Source: Pseudomonas sp. Q11
GTDB lineage: Bacteria; Pseudomonadota; Gammaproteobacteria; Pseudomonadales; Pseudomonadaceae
Assembly (NCBI RefSeq): GCF_024494355.1
Contig: NZ_JAKNQY010000002.1
Span: 248,001-312,000, forward strand
Direction of reading: 5' to 3'
Length of the DNA: 64,000 nt
Below, one piece after another: positions 1-8,552 of the stretch (the stretch's first letter is position 1; every line of letters starts with the position of its first letter). Made by a program: the position numbers and the translations under genes. Below the pieces are notes generated by a model. The model was not told where the DNA came from, searched no databases, and saw only the letters and a list, made by a program, of their open reading frames with translations.

Positions 1-273
1 GACTATTGCTGGGGCGGGCTGGTGGACATGACGTCCGACCGTTTACCCCGGGCCGGCCAGCATGGGGGGGTGTATCACTCCATGGGCTACAGCGGCCACG
101 GCGTGCAGATGTCGGTGCACATGGGGCAGGTCATGGCCCAGGTCATGGCCGGTGAGGTCGAGGCCAACCCTTGGCGCGAGCTGGATTGGCCGGCCATTCC
201 CGGGCATTTCGGCAAGCCCTGGTTCCTGCCGCTGGTAGGCGCGTATTACCGCCTGCAGGACTACCTGCACTGA
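1..273 (+). CDS. FAD-dependent oxidoreductase (DAO family), C-terminal part
   Basis: The open frame runs in from before the window and stops at 271-273, so only the last 90 residues are present. The visible GYSGHG stretch, followed by helices rich in Met and Gly, matches the C-terminal FAD-binding end of D-amino-acid-oxidase-fold enzymes such as PuuB or glycine/opine oxidases. The tail ends in an aromatic-rich segment (WPAIPGHFGKPWFLPLVGAYY). Such enzymes oxidise an amine C-N bond. It lies 86 bases upstream of the binding-protein gene in the same direction, so it may belong to the same catabolic locus. The substrate cannot be told from this fragment. Confidence 0.8.
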   Translation, partial: DYCWGGLVDMTSDRLPRAGQHGGVYHSMGYSGHGVQMSVHMGQVMAQVMAGEVEANPWRELDWPAIPGHFGKPWFLPLVGAYYRLQDYLH

Positions 274-359
274 GTTTCATGGCGCTGTTTGGCGTTTCAA
301 CCACGTTGCGTTAATCGTGCGCAATCGAGCCCTATCATTTTCCGAAAGGTAGAACTGAC

Positions 360-2003
360 ATGACTGACAACAAAAATGGCATTGAAGACCAGTTGATCAC
401 CGGTGCAGAAAGTCTGCGTGTTTTCGAAGGGCTCAATCGCGGCATGTCTCGCCGCAATGCATTGCAGATGCTGGGGTTGGCAGGCGTGGCCGCAGCAGGT
501 GCCGGCAGCCTGTTCGGCGCCGCCGGCAAACTGTTCGCCGAAGAAGCGGCAAGCCCGGGCAAAGGCAAGCCGGGCGGGCGTATCCGTGTCGCCGGCATCT
601 CCAGTTCCACCGCCGACACCCTGGACCCGGCCAAAGGCTCATCGTCCACCGACTACGTGCGTCACTACATGTTCTACAACGGCCTGACGCGCTTCGACAG
701 TCACATGGTGCCGCAACTCGAACTGGCCGAGCGCATCGACACCACCGACGCCACGCTCTGGGTGATTACCCTGCGCAAGGAAGTGACTTTCCACAATGGC
801 AAGGGGCTGACCGCCGCTGACGTGGTGTTTTCCCTGTTGCGACACAAGGATCCGATCACGGGATCCAAGGTCTTGCCGCTGGCGTCGCAGTTTGCCGAGG
901 TCAAGGCCAACGGCAGCCATGAAGTACAGATACGCCTGAGTGGTCCGAATGCCGAGCTGCCATCGGTCCTGGCCATCTCCCATCTGTTGATCGTGCCTGA
1001 AGGCACCACCGATTTCAGCCAGGGCATCGGTACCGGTCCGTTCAAGGTCAAGGAATTCAAGCCGGGGGTGCGCTCCATCGGTGCGCGCAATACCAATTAC
1101 TGGAAACCTGGCCTGCCGTACCTGGACGAGATCGAGTTCATCGGCATTCCCGACGAGCCATCGCGGATCAACGCGCTGCTATCGGGCGATGTGCAGATCG
1201 TCAACGAGGTCAACCCGCGCTCGACCACGCGGATCAAGAACAGCGTTGGCCATCGGGTCGTGGACTCGCCGTCGGGTAACTACACTGACTTGATCATTCG
1301 TCAGGACCAGATGCCGGGCCAGAGCCCGGAGTTCACTCAGGCGATGAAGTTGCTGTTGGACCGTGAACAGATCAAGTCGGCAATCTTCCGTGGTTACGCC
1401 AGGGTCGGCAACGACCATCCGATCGCCCCCGGTGCACGGTTCTTCAATGCCGACCTGCCACAGCGGGCCTATGACCCGGAAAAGGCGCGCTTCCTGCTGA
1501 AGAAGGCGGGCATGGAAAGTATCACCATGCCGGTGATGTGCTCGCCGGCTGCCACCGGCTCGGTGGACGTTGCCGTGCTGCTGCAGCAATCGGCCAAGGA
1601 GGCCGGGCTCAAGCTTAATGTCAACCGCTTGCCGAGCGATGGCTACTGGTCCAACCACTGGGCCAAGCACCCGATCAGCTTCGGCAATATCAACCCGCGG
1701 CCCAACGCCGACATGCTGTTCTCGCAGTTCTTCCAGTCCACCGCGCCGTGGAACGAATCGGCCTGGAAGAACCCGCAGTTCGACCAGTTGCTGGTCCAGG
1801 CCCGGGGCGAAACCGACGAGGCCAAGCGCGGCAAGATGTACGCCGACATGCAGACCCTGGTGCATGACCACTGCGGCATCGGCATCCCGGTGTTCATCAG
1901 CAACATCGACGGTGTTGACCAGCGCGTCAAAGGCTATGGCACCAACCCGCTGGGCGGTTTCATGGGCTACATGTTCTCCGAGCAAGTTTGGCTGGACGCC
2001 TGA
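360..2003 (+). CDS. ABC transporter substrate-binding protein, peptide/opine type (SBP_bac_5)
   Basis: The 547-residue protein has the length and fold signature of the DppA/OppA (SBP_bac_5) family: an N-terminal GGRIRVAG strand, then TADDV-type and NYWKPG-type motifs (TAADVVFSLLRHKDP, ARNTNYWKPGLPYLDEIEF). The N terminus carries a twin-arginine motif, SRRNALQ at residues 30-36, followed by a hydrophobic stretch to about residue 55, so export by the Tat route is likely. ATG 360 is preceded by GAAAGG. It heads a gene set with two permeases and a double ATPase, the next gene starting 45 bases downstream. The ligand is unknown. The coupled oxidase genes suggest an N-substituted amino acid or short peptide rather than a generic dipeptide. 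Confidence 0.9.
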   Translation: MTDNKNGIEDQLITGAESLRVFEGLNRGMSRRNALQMLGLAGVAAAGAGSLFGAAGKLFAEEAASPGKGKPGGRIRVAGISSSTADTLDPAKGSSSTDYVRHYMFYNGLTRFDSHMVPQLELAERIDTTDATLWVITLRKEVTFHNGKGLTAADVVFSLLRHKDPITGSKVLPLASQFAEVKANGSHEVQIRLSGPNAELPSVLAISHLLIVPEGTTDFSQGIGTGPFKVKEFKPGVRSIGARNTNYWKPGLPYLDEIEFIGIPDEPSRINALLSGDVQIVNEVNPRSTTRIKNSVGHRVVDSPSGNYTDLIIRQDQMPGQSPEFTQAMKLLLDREQIKSAIFRGYARVGNDHPIAPGARFFNADLPQRAYDPEKARFLLKKAGMESITMPVMCSPAATGSVDVAVLLQQSAKEAGLKLNVNRLPSDGYWSNHWAKHPISFGNINPRPNADMLFSQFFQSTAPWNESAWKNPQFDQLLVQARGETDEAKRGKMYADMQTLVHDHCGIGIPVFISNIDGVDQRVKGYGTNPLGGFMGYMFSEQVWLDA

Positions 2004-2048
2004 TGAACGTCGGGTATTGGCTGGGTGACAGGGCAGGAGGGCAGGCTG

Positions 2049-3005
2049 ATGAATAGCAGCACACTTTGGTTGATCGGCCGGCGCATGGGCGCCGCGATCG
2101 TGACGTTGTTGATCGTCTCGATGGTGGTGTTCGCCATCACAGCGGTGTTGCCGGGAGACGCGGCGCAACAAGCCCTCGGACAGTTCGCCACGCCGGAGCA
2201 AGTGGCGGCCCTGAGGGTAAAAATGGGCCTCGATCAGCCGGGTGTGTTGCGCTACCTGCATTGGCTGACGAGCCTGCTCGGCGGCGACATGGGCGAGTCT
2301 GTATCCAACGCCGTGCCGGTCACTGAACTGATGGCGGGACGGGTGCCCAACACCCTGATGCTGGCGGCCGCCACGGCGCTGGTATCGGTGCCGGTGGCAT
2401 TGACCCTGGGCATTGGTTCGGCGATGGGGCGTGGTGGTCGCGTCGACAGCTTTATCAGCTTTTTTACCTTGATGATGGTGGCGGTACCGGAGTTTCTGGT
2501 CGCCACCCTGGCAGTGTTGATTTTCGCGGTGAATCTGGGTTGGCTCTCGGCGTTGTCCTATTCCAGCGAGATCACCTCACCGTGGCAATTCATGCGCACC
2601 TATGCCTTGCCGGTCATGACCCTGTGTTGCGTGATCATCGCGCAAATGGCGCGCATGACCCGGGCGGCGGTGATCGATCAACTCGACAGCCCCTACGTGG
2701 AGATGGCCCGTCTCAAAGGTGTGAGCCCGGTGCGGGTGGTACTGCGTCATGCGTTGCCCAACGCCATCGGGCCTATCGCCAACGCCATCGCCTTGAGTCT
2801 GTCCTACCTGCTGGGCGGGGTGGTGATCGTCGAGACAATTTTCAACTATCCCGGCATTGCCAGCCTGATGGTCGATGCCGTGACCAACCGTGATATGGCG
2901 TTGGTCCAGGCCTGCACCATGTTGTTTTGTACCGCGTACCTGACATTGGTGTTGATTGCTGATCTGTGCGCGATCCTTTCCAACCCGAGGCTGAGAAATC
3001 AATGA
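2049..3005 (+). CDS. ABC transporter permease, DppB-like
   Basis: This inner-membrane permease (318 residues from this start) has the DppB/OppB layout: an N-terminal membrane helix (MGAAIVTLLIVSMVVFAIT), a periplasmic segment with GDAAQ, then five further hydrophobic helices. The cytoplasmic EAA loop is visible as DSPYVEMARLKGVSPVRVVL, the contact to the ATPase. A GTG at 2025 is in frame, but AGGAGG at 2035-2040 lies eight bases before ATG 2049, so I prefer 2049. The stop overlaps the next start (ATGA at 3002-3005), which shows translational coupling to the partner permease. Confidence 0.9.
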   Translation: MNSSTLWLIGRRMGAAIVTLLIVSMVVFAITAVLPGDAAQQALGQFATPEQVAALRVKMGLDQPGVLRYLHWLTSLLGGDMGESVSNAVPVTELMAGRVPNTLMLAAATALVSVPVALTLGIGSAMGRGGRVDSFISFFTLMMVAVPEFLVATLAVLIFAVNLGWLSALSYSSEITSPWQFMRTYALPVMTLCCVIIAQMARMTRAAVIDQLDSPYVEMARLKGVSPVRVVLRHALPNAIGPIANAIALSLSYLLGGVVIVETIFNYPGIASLMVDAVTNRDMALVQACTMLFCTAYLTLVLIADLCAILSNPRLRNQ

Positions 3006-3877
3006 ACAATCTCATTGTGAAACCCCCGACTGCGGCGGTCGCTCTGGCGTTGGGCAAAGACGCTCACGCCACGTCCTGGCTTGGACTGGTGGGCGCCGCG
3101 ATGTGTGTATTCTGGTTGCTGGTGGCGATCTTCGGCCCGTGGCTGGCACCGCACCCGGTGGGGGAAGTGGTCTCTGACAATGTTTTCGACAGCCTTAGCG
3201 TCGTTTATCCGTTAGGCACCGATTACCTGGGCCGCGACATGCTCAGTCGGGTTCTGGTCGGCGCCCAGTTCACCGTGGGTCTGGCGCTGGTGGCTGCGGT
3301 CCTGGCCAGTGGGTTTGGGACCAGTTGCGCACTGTTGTCGGTGGTATCACCCAAGTGGCTGGATGAGCTGATCAGTCGCCTGATGGACGCCTTCATTTCG
3401 ATCCCGAGCAAGATGCTGGCGTTGATCATGGTCTCGGCATTTGGCTCGTCGGTGACTTTGCTGGTGTGTACGGCGGTGTTGAGCTACTCGCCGGGCGCGT
3501 TCCGTATCGCCCGCAGCATGGCGGTGAACATCGAGGCGCTGGAGTACGTGCAAGTGGCCCGCACCCGTGGCGAGCGTCGACTGTACATCGCTTGCGTGGA
3601 AATCCTGCCCAACATGCTCAACCCGGTGCTGGCTGACCTGGGCCTGCGTTTCGGCTTCATCGTGCTGCTGCTCAGCGGCATGAGCTTCCTCGGCCTGGGT
3701 GTGCAACCACCGGATGCCGACCTGGGTTCGCTGGTGCGCGAAAACATTGGTGGCCTCAATCAGGGGGCGCCGGCCATTGTGATTCCGGCCCTGGCCATCG
3801 GCACCCTGACCATTGGCGTCAATCTGTTTATCGACCGTCTGTCTTCGCGACGTAGCCGACGTACGGGAGGGCATTGA
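3002..3877 (+). CDS. ABC transporter permease, DppC-like
   Basis: This is the second permease (291 residues). It has an N-terminal helix (LVGAAMCVFWLLVAIFGPWL), the typical HPLGTD-like element (YPLGTDYLGRDMLSR) and an EAA loop (LEYVQVARTRGERRLYIACV). These features match DppC/OppC of oligopeptide-type importers. The start ATG 3002 overlaps the previous stop. A longer in-frame ATG at 2966 would overlap the previous gene by 40 bases and lacks a better ribosome site. The next gene begins one base after the stop, so the importer genes are one transcription and translation unit. Confidence 0.9.
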   Translation: MNNLIVKPPTAAVALALGKDAHATSWLGLVGAAMCVFWLLVAIFGPWLAPHPVGEVVSDNVFDSLSVVYPLGTDYLGRDMLSRVLVGAQFTVGLALVAAVLASGFGTSCALLSVVSPKWLDELISRLMDAFISIPSKMLALIMVSAFGSSVTLLVCTAVLSYSPGAFRIARSMAVNIEALEYVQVARTRGERRLYIACVEILPNMLNPVLADLGLRFGFIVLLLSGMSFLGLGVQPPDADLGSLVRENIGGLNQGAPAIVIPALAIGTLTIGVNLFIDRLSSRRSRRTGGH

Positions 3878-3878
3878 A

Positions 3879-5723
3879 ATGAGTGAATTGATCCGAGTCG
3901 AAAACCTGCGGGTAGTTGCTTGCGGCGAGCGCGGTGAGGTGGAGATCGTCAAGGGCGTGAGTTTCTCCCTGGAGAAAGGTGAAGTGCTGGCGCTGATCGG
4001 CGAGTCCGGTTCCGGCAAGACCACCATAGCCCTGGCGCTGCTCGGTTATGCCCGGCGCGGCTGTCGCCTGGCCGGTGGCGTGGTACAGATTGGCGAACAT
4101 GACATGCTGGCGTTGAGCGACAGCGAGCTGCAAGGCCTGCGCGGCAATCGTGTCTCGTATATCGCCCAAAGCGCCGCCGCGGCGTTCAACCCGGCGAAAA
4201 AACTCATCGACCAGGTGGTGGAAGGGGCGTTGATTCATGGCCTGGGCAGCCGGCCCGTACTGGAAGCCAAGGCCATCGAACTGTTCCGCGACCTGGCGCT
4301 GCCCGATCCCGAGCGCATCGGCCAACGCTATCCCCATCAAGTCTCTGGCGGGCAACTGCAACGGGTGATGGCGGCCATGGCGCTGATCAGCGATCCGCTG
4401 CTGGTGGTGCTCGATGAACCGACCACGGCCCTGGACGTGACGACCCAGATCGACGTGTTGCGCGCTTTCAAGCGCGTTGTGCGCGAACGCGGCGCGACGG
4501 CGGTCTATGTGTCTCACGACCTGGCGGTCGTCGCGCAGATGGCCGATCAGATCGTGGTGCTCAACGGCGGGCAGATCTTCGAGCAGAGCGCCACCGCGCC
4601 ACTGCTCAAAGGCCCGGCTCACGCCTACACCCGCAGCCTGCTGGCGGCGGCGCGGCCGGATACGACGATCCGTCCGCCCTGCGGCGTGGCCGGCGATGCG
4701 CCGCTGCTGACCATCCAGGGCTTGACCGCTGGCTACGGCAACAAGAATCAACAGGGCATGCCGTCGATCCGGGTGCTGGAAGACATCGACCTGACCGTGC
4801 GCCGGGGCCAGGCCATCGGTGTGATCGGCGAATCGGGCTCGGGCAAATCAACCCTGGCCCGGGTGGTGGCGGGGTTGTTGACCCCGGCACTCGGCGGGCT
4901 GACGTTTGACGGTCAACCCTTGGGCGGCAGCTTGTCCGAGCGCACTGACGAGCAATTCCGGCGCATCCAGATGGTTTTCCAGAACGCCGACACCGCACTC
5001 AACCCGATGCACAGCGTCAGCAACATTCTGAGCCGGCCACTGAAGATGTATTTCGGTCTCAAGGGCGTGGCGCTGCGTGAGCGCATCGGCGAGCTGCTGG
5101 ACCTGGTACGTTTGCCTCGGGAGCTGGCCGAGCGTCGCCCGAGCGAACTCTCCGGTGGGCAAAAACAGCGAGTCAACCTGGCTCGGGCGCTGGCGGCCAA
5201 GCCGGATCTGATCCTGTGCGATGAAGTGACCTCGGCACTCGATACCGTGGTCGGTGCGGCAATCCTCGAGCTGCTGCGCGACCTGCGCCAGCAATTGGGT
5301 GTTTCGTACCTGTTCATCAGTCACGACATCTCCACGGTGCGGGCGCTGTGCGATGACATTGTGGTGATGTACAGCGGCCATAAGGTTCAAGAGGGCACCC
5401 GGCAATCGCTCGCCCAGCCACCCTTCCATCCCTACACCGACCTGCTGATCCATTCGGTGCCGGAATTGCGCCAGGGCTGGCTGGAAAACTGTGGCACCAC
5501 CACCTGCGGCACGCTGCCCGCGTTGGGTGCAAAGACCAATGCGCCGCAGCTGTGTACCTTTCTCAATCGCTGCCCGGTGCGGGTCGATGGCCTGTGCAAC
5601 CACACCGCGCCACCCCGGCGAATCATCGACGGTGGCAGTGAAGTCCTCTGCCATCACGACAGCGCCGAACTGCTCAAGAGCCAACAGGATGCCAACAGCA
5701 TGATCGTGGGAGTCTACGCATGA
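3879..5723 (+). CDS. Fused double ABC ATPase (DppD-DppF-like)
   Basis: One 614-residue protein carries both nucleotide-binding domains of the importer. Domain 1 has Walker A GESGSGKTT, signature VSGGQLQRV and Walker B LLVVLDEPTTALD. Domain 2 (from about residue 280) has Walker A GESGSGKST, signature LSGGQKQRV and Walker B LILCDEVTSALD. The C-terminal segment with spaced cysteines (CTFLNRCPVRVDGLC) is the oligopeptide-ABC C-terminal region, which in relatives holds an iron-sulfur site. ATG 3879 follows GGGAGG at 3865-3870. Glu-rich catalytic positions are intact in both halves. The stop overlaps the start of the small ferredoxin-like gene, tying transport to the oxidase that follows. Confidence 0.92.
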   Translation: MSELIRVENLRVVACGERGEVEIVKGVSFSLEKGEVLALIGESGSGKTTIALALLGYARRGCRLAGGVVQIGEHDMLALSDSELQGLRGNRVSYIAQSAAAAFNPAKKLIDQVVEGALIHGLGSRPVLEAKAIELFRDLALPDPERIGQRYPHQVSGGQLQRVMAAMALISDPLLVVLDEPTTALDVTTQIDVLRAFKRVVRERGATAVYVSHDLAVVAQMADQIVVLNGGQIFEQSATAPLLKGPAHAYTRSLLAAARPDTTIRPPCGVAGDAPLLTIQGLTAGYGNKNQQGMPSIRVLEDIDLTVRRGQAIGVIGESGSGKSTLARVVAGLLTPALGGLTFDGQPLGGSLSERTDEQFRRIQMVFQNADTALNPMHSVSNILSRPLKMYFGLKGVALRERIGELLDLVRLPRELAERRPSELSGGQKQRVNLARALAAKPDLILCDEVTSALDTVVGAAILELLRDLRQQLGVSYLFISHDISTVRALCDDIVVMYSGHKVQEGTRQSLAQPPFHPYTDLLIHSVPELRQGWLENCGTTTCGTLPALGAKTNAPQLCTFLNRCPVRVDGLCNHTAPPRRIIDGGSEVLCHHDSAELLKSQQDANSMIVGVYA

Positions 5724-6028
5724 ACGCTCGTTTCGTGAGGTTGGCCGAGCAGGACCGGCCCGTCGTCAATTTGAAAGTCGATGGCGAACCCATCCAGGCC
5801 TTGCAGGGTGACACGCTGATGGTCGCGCTGTTGACCCGGGGCCCAGCGTTGCGCCAGTCGGAGTTCGATCCGGGCAGCCGGGCCGGTTTCTGCCTGATGG
5901 GCGCCTGCCAGGATTGCTGGGTCTGGACCCGCAACGGCGAACGGTTGCGGGCCTGTTCCAATGAAGTGCGCGAAGGGCTGGACATCATCACCAAGCAACC
6001 GGAGGCGATATGGCCACTGCGCGGCTGA
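5720..6028 (+). CDS. Small [2Fe-2S] subunit of flavin dehydrogenase (HcnA/opine oxidase gamma-like)
   Basis: The 102-residue protein has four cysteines at 58, 63, 66 and 79 (GFCLMGACQDCWV and RAC). This is the ferredoxin-like pattern of HcnA and of the gamma subunits of hydroxyproline and opine dehydrogenases. It should pass electrons from the flavin subunits to the acceptor. Gene order (2Fe-2S subunit, then FAD/BFD subunit, then DAO subunit) is the same as in hcnABC. The start overlaps the ATPase stop (ATGA at 5720), and the next gene starts 19 bases before this one ends. HCN synthase is an alternative reading, but the coupled importer and deacetylase argue for an amino-acid derivative as substrate. 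Confidence 0.85.
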   Translation: MNARFVRLAEQDRPVVNLKVDGEPIQALQGDTLMVALLTRGPALRQSEFDPGSRAGFCLMGACQDCWVWTRNGERLRACSNEVREGLDIITKQPEAIWPLRG

Positions 6029-7401
6029 GCAATCATCGAGTCGTCATTGTCGGCGCCGGGCCCGCCGGCATCCGTTGCGCCCAGACCCTGGTCGCGGCGG
6101 GCTTCAAGCCGATCCTGATCGACGAAAACCGTCGCGACGGCGGACAGATCTACCGGCGCCAGCCTGAAGGCTTCACCCGCAACTACGCCACGCTCTACGG
6201 CACCGAGGCGGACAAAGCCCAGGACTTGCACGAAAGCTTCGACCGTTTACGCCCACAGATTGACTATCGCCCGGACACGCTGGTGTGGAACCTCACGCCC
6301 GGGCAACTGTGCTGCGTCAGCCAGGGCCTGCATTCGACGGTGGATTACGATGCATTGATCCTTTGCACCGGCGCCACCGACCGCTTGATGCCGATCGAGG
6401 GCTGGCAGTTGGGCGGCACCTACAGCCTCGGCGGGGCGCAGATAGCCTTGAAGGCCCAGGCGGTGTCCATCGGCCACCGCGTGGTGTTCCTGGGCAGTGG
6501 GCCGTTGCTATACCTGGTCGCCAGCCAATACCTCAAGGCCGGCGCCAACGTAGCGGCGGTTTTGGACACCGCGCCGCTGGGCCTGCGCATCAAAGCCTTG
6601 CCCAAACTCATGGCGCGTCCAGGACTGCTGTTTACCGGCATGAAGCTGCTGGCTCAGTTGTATCGGGCGAAAATCGCGGTGCACCTGGGTGTCTCTCCGT
6701 TGCAAGTGCTGGGTGAGGCGACTTCCGGCGTCAGTGGCGTGCGGGTACGCACGGCGGCCGGTGAAACCTTGACGGTGGATTGCGACGCGGTGGCGCTGGG
6801 TTATCACCTGCGCCCGGAAACCCAACTGGCCGACCTGGCGGGCTGTGCTCTGCGCTTCGACGAGGCGTCGGGTCAATGGTGGCTGGACACGGACGAAGAG
6901 GGCCGAACCTCGGTCAGCGGCGTTTATGCCGCCGGAGATGGGTCGAAGATCCGTGGCGCTGATGCCGCCGAGCACGCCGGGCGCCTGGTCGCCCTGGCGT
7001 TGTTGAGCGATTTGCAGCAACCAGTGGACGCCGCGCAGGTCGCCGCGCAGCGTCAGGCGCTCAAAGTCATGGATGAATTTCGTCTCGGTCTGGCCCAGGC
7101 GTTTCCCTGGCCCGCCGCGCAAGCCAAGGCCTTGCCGGATGAGGCCATTGTCTGCCGCTGCGAGATGATCAGCGCCGGCGAATTGCGCCGTACCGTCAGT
7201 GAAAAGGGCGCCTGTGAAGTCAATCGGGCCAAGGCCTTCAGTCGGGTGGGCATGGGCCGCTGCCAAGGGCGTTATTGCTCTCAGGCCGGGGCCGAGGTCA
7301 TTGCCGCAGCCGCCGGTGTCCACGTCCAGGAAGTCGGCCGGCAACGCGGCCAGGCGCCGGTCAAACCGCTTTCGATGCTCACCCGGGAGGTGACGCCATG
7401 A
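6010..7401 (+). CDS. FAD/NAD(P)-binding oxidoreductase subunit with BFD-like [2Fe-2S] domain (OoxA/HcnB-like)
   Basis: The 463-residue protein begins with a dinucleotide-binding fold (VVIVGAGPAGIRCAQTL), has a second one (RVVFLGSGPLLYLVASQY) and an FAD-contact motif (GVYAAGDGSKIRG). The C-terminal 80 residues contain cysteines spaced as in bacterioferritin-associated-ferredoxin domains (IVCRCEMISAGELRR, then GMGRCQGRYC). This domain order is that of HcnB, the opine oxidase OoxA and the alpha subunit of D-hydroxyproline dehydrogenase. It overlaps both neighbours, as expected for subunits of one complex. The exact amine oxidised is not readable from the sequence. Confidence 0.88.
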   Translation: MATARLSNHRVVIVGAGPAGIRCAQTLVAAGFKPILIDENRRDGGQIYRRQPEGFTRNYATLYGTEADKAQDLHESFDRLRPQIDYRPDTLVWNLTPGQLCCVSQGLHSTVDYDALILCTGATDRLMPIEGWQLGGTYSLGGAQIALKAQAVSIGHRVVFLGSGPLLYLVASQYLKAGANVAAVLDTAPLGLRIKALPKLMARPGLLFTGMKLLAQLYRAKIAVHLGVSPLQVLGEATSGVSGVRVRTAAGETLTVDCDAVALGYHLRPETQLADLAGCALRFDEASGQWWLDTDEEGRTSVSGVYAAGDGSKIRGADAAEHAGRLVALALLSDLQQPVDAAQVAAQRQALKVMDEFRLGLAQAFPWPAAQAKALPDEAIVCRCEMISAGELRRTVSEKGACEVNRAKAFSRVGMGRCQGRYCSQAGAEVIAAAAGVHVQEVGRQRGQAPVKPLSMLTREVTP

Positions 7402-8552
7402 CGGTCAATAAAGCCGATGTGCTCATCGTCGGCGGTGGTTTGATGGGCTCGGCGGCGGCGTTTTTCCTGCGCCAGCGGGGCCAGTCGGTGATCCTGCTGG
7501 AGCGAGACCAGATCGGTCAGTACGCCAGTGGCGTGAACTTCGGCAACGTGCGGCGCCAGGGGCGTTTTCTCGGCCAATTGGAACTGGCGAACCGTTCCTG
7601 GGCGTTGTGGAAGCGCCTGCCGGAACTGATTGATGATGACCTGGAGTTCATCGCCAGCGGGCACATGCGCGTGTGTTATCGCGAAGACGAGATCGCCGAA
7701 CTGCAAGCCTATGCCGACGCTCCTGAGGCAGAGCAGTTGGACTTGAAGATCTTTCGTGGCGCTGAGCTGCATGAGCGCTTTGCGTTCCTCGGGCCAGACG
7801 TCAAGGGCGGCTCCTATGCGCCGCACGACGGTCACGCCAACCCGCGTCTGGCGGCCCCGGCGTTTGCCAGGGCGGCGCGGCGACTCGGCGCACGCATCGA
7901 GGAGCGCACCGAAGTGGCCGAAGTGCAGAAGGCCAATGGTGATTTCAGTGTCACAACCACCGATGGCCGTCAGTTCAGCGCCGCTCAACTGCTGATTACG
8001 GCGGGCGCCTGGGGGCAGAAACTCTCGGCGCAATTCGGTGAACCGGTGCCGCTGGACACTAACGGTCCACAGATGGCCGTCACCGAACCGGTGCCTTATG
8101 CCTTGCCGACGGTGATCGGCGTGTATACCAAAATTCCTGAGGAAGTGATCTATTTCCGGCAGATCCCGAGGGGCAACATCGTCATCGGTGGCGGCTATCG
8201 CAGCAAGCCGGACATGCTCAACCGCCGGGCCTATGTCGAGCCGCGCAGCATTCTCAACCAGCTTGACCAGATGCGTCGCTTGCTCCCAGGCGTCGGCAAC
8301 CTGAACATCATTCGCGTGTGGAGCGGCATCGAAGGTTATCTGCCCGATTCCCTGCCGGTGATGGGCCCCAGCGGCAACGTGGACGGCTTGTATTATGCGT
8401 TCGGCTTCTGCGGTCACGGTTTCCAGCTCGGGCCGGGGGTTGGCGACGTCATGGCCGAGCTGATCAGCACCGGCAGTACCAGTACCTCGATCGAACCGTT
8501 CTCCATTCGCCGGTTCGCCCCCACTGCCGAGCAACGGAGCAAAGCCTCATGA
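7398..8552 (+). CDS. FAD-dependent amine oxidoreductase, DAO fold (OoxB/HcnC-like)
   Basis: The 384-residue subunit starts with KADVLIVGGGLMGSAAAFFL, the FAD-binding signature of the D-amino-acid-oxidase fold, followed by ASGVNFGNVRRQG, where relatives place the flavin. A C-terminal GFCGHGFQLGPGVG loop closes the FAD site. ATG 7398 overlaps the previous stop as ATGA; longer in-frame openings would run inside the upstream gene. This is the subunit expected to bind the amine substrate, so its active-site pocket would decide whether the locus handles an opine, hydroxyproline or another secondary amine. Together with the two preceding genes it should form a membrane-linked or dye-linked dehydrogenase. 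Confidence 0.88.
   Translation: MTVNKADVLIVGGGLMGSAAAFFLRQRGQSVILLERDQIGQYASGVNFGNVRRQGRFLGQLELANRSWALWKRLPELIDDDLEFIASGHMRVCYREDEIAELQAYADAPEAEQLDLKIFRGAELHERFAFLGPDVKGGSYAPHDGHANPRLAAPAFARAARRLGARIEERTEVAEVQKANGDFSVTTTDGRQFSAAQLLITAGAWGQKLSAQFGEPVPLDTNGPQMAVTEPVPYALPTVIGVYTKIPEEVIYFRQIPRGNIVIGGGYRSKPDMLNRRAYVEPRSILNQLDQMRRLLPGVGNLNIIRVWSGIEGYLPDSLPVMGPSGNVDGLYYAFGFCGHGFQLGPGVGDVMAELISTGSTSTSIEPFSIRRFAPTAEQRSKAS

Noticed and set aside
5720..8552. Hydrogen cyanide synthase hcnABC
   Set aside because: Subunit order and domains match, but the genes are translationally coupled to a peptide-type importer and a deacetylase, which is not the hcn setting. It is kept only as an alternative.
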